A DNA stretch of 16,963 bases from positions 1 through 16,963 of the forward strand of contig DBCB01000258.1 in assembly GCA_002303765.1 (NCBI GenBank), in the 5' to 3' direction. A model generated the notes under the pieces. That model made no database searches. It saw only the letters and a program-made list of their open reading frames with translations, and was not told the origin of the DNA. The stretch is from Planctomycetaceae bacterium UBA969. GTDB taxonomy: Bacteria > Planctomycetota > Planctomycetia > Gemmatales > Gemmataceae. Positions 15,337 through 16,963 of the stretch are shown one piece after another. Numbering within the stretch: the stretch's first letter is position 1; every line of letters starts with the position of its first letter. Both the position numbers and the translations under genes were made by a program.

Positions 15337-16173
15337 ATGACTATTCGAACTCTTTCTGTTGGCCATAGCCCAGACCCTGATGATGCCTTTATGTTTTATG
15401 CCCTTGCGCACAATAAGATTCCCACCGGGAATCTCGCTTTTGCTCATGAGCTTCAGGATATCGAAACCCTCAACCGCAGATGCTTGAAGCAGGAACTCGA
15501 TATTTCCGCTATCAGCCTTCATGCCTTCGCTTATTTGTCAGATAAGTACGCTTTGTTATCTTCGGGTTGCAGTATGGGCGATCGCTATGGCCCAATGGTG
15601 GTAGCGAAAAAAGCTTACACTATTGATGAACTTAAGAACTTGCGTATTGCGGTGCCTGGCACACTTACAACAGCTTTTCTTTCTCTGAGTTTACTTTTAG
15701 GCAGTAAGTTTCAATACGAAATCGTTCCGTTTGATGAAATTCTAAATGCGGTAGAGCAAGGGAAAGTAGATGCAGGTCTTATTATTCATGAAGGCCAGCT
15801 GACGTTCCAGAACCAAGGGCTGAAGCTGGTTGTTGATTTGGGCGTCTGGTGGTATGAAAAAACAGGCCTTCCTCTTCCTTTGGGTGGAAATGTGGTGCGC
15901 AAAGATTTGGGCGCAGACATTATTTCTGAAGCCAGCAGGCTTATTCGTGAAAGTATTCACTACGGGCTTGATCATCGCAAGGAGGCCCTTGCCTATGCCT
16001 TGCAGTATGGCAGAGATCTCGATACCGGGTTGGCAGACAAGTTTGTGGGCATGTATGTGAACGATTGGACAGTGGATTATGGTAAAAAAGGGCGTAAAGC
16101 GGTTCAGCTGCTCTTAACTGAGGGGCATAAGGCGGGGGTTATTCCGCACCCTGTCTTAGTCGAATTTGTTTGA
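15337..16173 (+). CDS. mqnD: 1,4-dihydroxy-6-naphthoate synthase (futalosine menaquinone pathway)
   Basis: MqnD converts cyclic dehypoxanthinyl futalosine to 1,4-dihydroxy-6-naphthoate, a late step of the futalosine route to menaquinone. The 278-residue product matches the family length. Diagnostic blocks: GHSPDPDDAFMFYAL (9-23), DIETLN (41-46), SGCSMGDRYGPMVVA (76-90), AVPGTLTTAFL (105-115), GLIIHEGQLTF (147-157, where His151 matches the conserved His thought to be catalytic), LPLPLGGN and YVNDWTVDYG. The substrate-binding-protein-like fold of this family fits. It starts 65 bp after the copper protein, with no clear ribosome binding site. Other mqn genes are not in the window; ubiE in the window would supply the last methylation. 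Confidence 0.92.
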   Translation: MTIRTLSVGHSPDPDDAFMFYALAHNKIPTGNLAFAHELQDIETLNRRCLKQELDISAISLHAFAYLSDKYALLSSGCSMGDRYGPMVVAKKAYTIDELKNLRIAVPGTLTTAFLSLSLLLGSKFQYEIVPFDEILNAVEQGKVDAGLIIHEGQLTFQNQGLKLVVDLGVWWYEKTGLPLPLGGNVVRKDLGADIISEASRLIRESIHYGLDHRKEALAYALQYGRDLDTGLADKFVGMYVNDWTVDYGKKGRKAVQLLLTEGHKAGVIPHPVLVEFV

Positions 16174-16180
16174 TTTACCT

Positions 16181-16220
16181 CTTTTCTTGCCAATATTCTG
16201 CTTGTTTTGTGGCAAAAAGG
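16181..16220 (+). other. Hairpin just after mqnD
   Basis: TTGCCA (16187-16192) and TGGCAA (16210-16215) pair over 6 bp. The stem extends outward across a bulged C with three T-A pairs, a T-G wobble and a C-G pair, over a 17-base loop. No T-run follows, so it is a weak terminator candidate. It may be part of the ilvB leader if transcription starts upstream. Confidence 0.3.
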
Positions 16221-16242
16221 TTCTAAGTCCGGATATACTACT

Positions 16243-16290
16243 ATGATAGGCATGATTATTCGGGGAACACTCTCACTTCCCCTTTTATAA
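16243..16290 (+). CDS. Candidate leader peptide upstream of ilvB
   Basis: A 15-codon ORF reading MIGMIIRGTLSLPLL ends 65 bp before the ilvB start. Three of its residues are Ile and four are Leu, both branched-chain products regulated with acetolactate synthase. Its second half overlaps the terminator-like hairpin at 16262-16286. No strong ribosome binding site is seen, and a possible -10 box TATACT at 16234-16239 would start the transcript inside the ORF. A chance ORF is quite possible. Confidence 0.25.
   Translation: MIGMIIRGTLSLPLL
16262..16286 (+). terminator. Rho-independent terminator between mqnD and ilvB (possible attenuator)
   Basis: Arms GGGGAA (16262-16267) and TTCCCC (16277-16282) around CACTCTCAC form a GC-rich 6-bp stem, followed at once by TTTT. 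It is about 90 bp after the mqnD stop and 69 bp before the ilvB ATG. The right arm can alternatively pair with the ilvB ribosome binding site region (16341-16348) over seven base pairs with one bulged A. Confidence 0.6.
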
Positions 16291-16304
16291 CGCTTGAAAA
16301 TCGC

Positions 16305-16310
16305 TATAGT
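16305..16310 (+). promoter_or_regulatory. Possible -10 box of an ilvB promoter
   Basis: TATAGT at 16305-16310 matches the -10 consensus at five of six positions and would start a transcript about 40 nt before ilvB, just past the terminator. No convincing -35 box is seen at the proper distance. Confidence 0.25.
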
Positions 16311-16355
16311 TAAATGACCTAACGGTTTTATTACCCCTTCAGGAGGGATTTGGAT

Positions 16356-16963
16356 ATGAGTGAGCATAAAGGCCAAGGCCATCTTCAATCAGGCGCTGAA
16401 ATTCTTGTTCAGTGTTTAATCAATCATGGCGTAGATGTTATTTTCGCCTACCCAGGCGGCGCTAGCATGCCCCTTCACCAAGCTCTTACCCGAGTCTCTG
16501 ATAAGCTTCGTACCATTCTTCCTAGGCATGAACAAGGTGGCGCATTTGCTGCTGAAGGCTATGCTCGAACTACTGGCAAAGTTGGCGTTTGTATGTCCAC
16601 CAGCGGACCAGGCGCAACTAATTTTGTCACCTCCCTCGCAGATGCCAAAATGGATTCTTGCCCCATCATGTGCATTACTGGCCAAGTGAGTACGCCAGTT
16701 ATTGGCACCGATGCATTCCAAGAAACCCCTATCGTTGAAGTTTGCAGGGCTGTTACCAAGCATCATTATCTGATCTTGCGCACCGAAGATATTACCCGGG
16801 TTATGAAGGAAGCTTTTTACATTGCTACTTCAGGTCGCCCCGGCCCTATCATTGTTGATGTGCCCAAAGATGTGCAAATGCGCAAAATTGTTGCAGACTA
16901 CGATCCACCAATGAACTTGGCGGGTTATGCACCTGATCGCAGAGCTACTCGTGAAGAACTCGA
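16356..16963 (+). CDS. ilvB: Acetolactate synthase large subunit, 5' part (runs off window)
   Basis: A thiamin-diphosphate enzyme that makes 2-acetolactate or 2-aceto-2-hydroxybutyrate, the first shared step of valine, leucine and isoleucine synthesis. About 202 residues are visible, covering the N-terminal pyrimidine-binding domain: VIFAYPGGASMPLH (28-41), ILPRHEQGGAFAAEGYAR (54-71, where Glu59 activates the cofactor), MSTSGPGATN (80-89), CPIMCITGQV and IGTDAFQETPIVE. The QET block and the AYPGG entry favour acetolactate synthase over related pyruvate oxidases or glyoxylate carboligase. A perfect AGGAGG at 16341-16346, 9 nt before the ATG, is the strongest ribosome binding site in the window and suggests high expression. 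The rest of the gene, and any ilvN, lie outside. Confidence 0.93.
   Translation, partial: MSEHKGQGHLQSGAEILVQCLINHGVDVIFAYPGGASMPLHQALTRVSDKLRTILPRHEQGGAFAAEGYARTTGKVGVCMSTSGPGATNFVTSLADAKMDSCPIMCITGQVSTPVIGTDAFQETPIVEVCRAVTKHHYLILRTEDITRVMKEAFYIATSGRPGPIIVDVPKDVQMRKIVADYDPPMNLAGYAPDRRATREEL

Overview
This window looks like chromosomal DNA from a planctomycete, probably near the Gemmata/Isosphaera side of the phylum, with a GC content that looks to be in the mid-40s by eye. The assignment rests on gene content: a secreted 3-keto-disaccharide hydrolase (DUF1080) domain fused to a PQQ-type sugar dehydrogenase propeller, a three-part redoxin/cytochrome c/copper-monooxygenase protein, a tiny Cys-Gly-rich protein starting MYSVVLL, menaquinone synthesis by the futalosine route (mqnD with ubiE/menG), and many starts with weak or no Shine-Dalgarno sequence. 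I cannot name a genus. No mobile elements, CRISPR arrays, tRNA or rRNA genes are visible.

Left part (1-6725, all +): a secreted SASA-type carbohydrate esterase is followed by five tightly packed genes: DUF1080-sugar dehydrogenase fusion, Gfo/Idh/MocA oxidoreductase, TIM-barrel sugar isomerase/epimerase, ROK sugar kinase and DeoC-type aldolase. The gaps are 28, 4, -1 and -17 bp, so this is almost certainly one operon. It reads as a sugar catabolic route: outside the cytoplasm, deacetylation and attack on an oxidised glycoside; inside it, oxidation or reduction of the keto-sugar, isomerisation, phosphorylation and aldol cleavage. The substrate cannot be read from the sequence.

Middle part (6890-10817): a TolC-like outer-membrane protein and a DUF167 protein on + converge on a minus-strand pair, ubiE/menG followed by hemE. 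Next, also on minus, is the Cys-rich repeat protein with its own good terminator. A 441-bp gene-free region with two RNA-like hairpins separates it from the genes on its right.

Right part (11259-16963, all +): a secreted D-aminoacylase-type amidohydrolase; a small lipoprotein gene whose frame is broken by an in-frame TGA, or by two compensating homopolymer slips; the redoxin/cytochrome c/copper-monooxygenase protein; mqnD; and the start of ilvB, which runs off the window. A terminator hairpin and a 15-codon ORF rich in Ile and Leu lie just before ilvB and could form an attenuator, although a plain terminator followed by a promoter is also possible.

The most notable points are the ketosugar operon with its fused secreted enzyme, the three-domain copper protein, the broken lipoprotein gene, the ilvB leader and the Cys-rich repeat protein.
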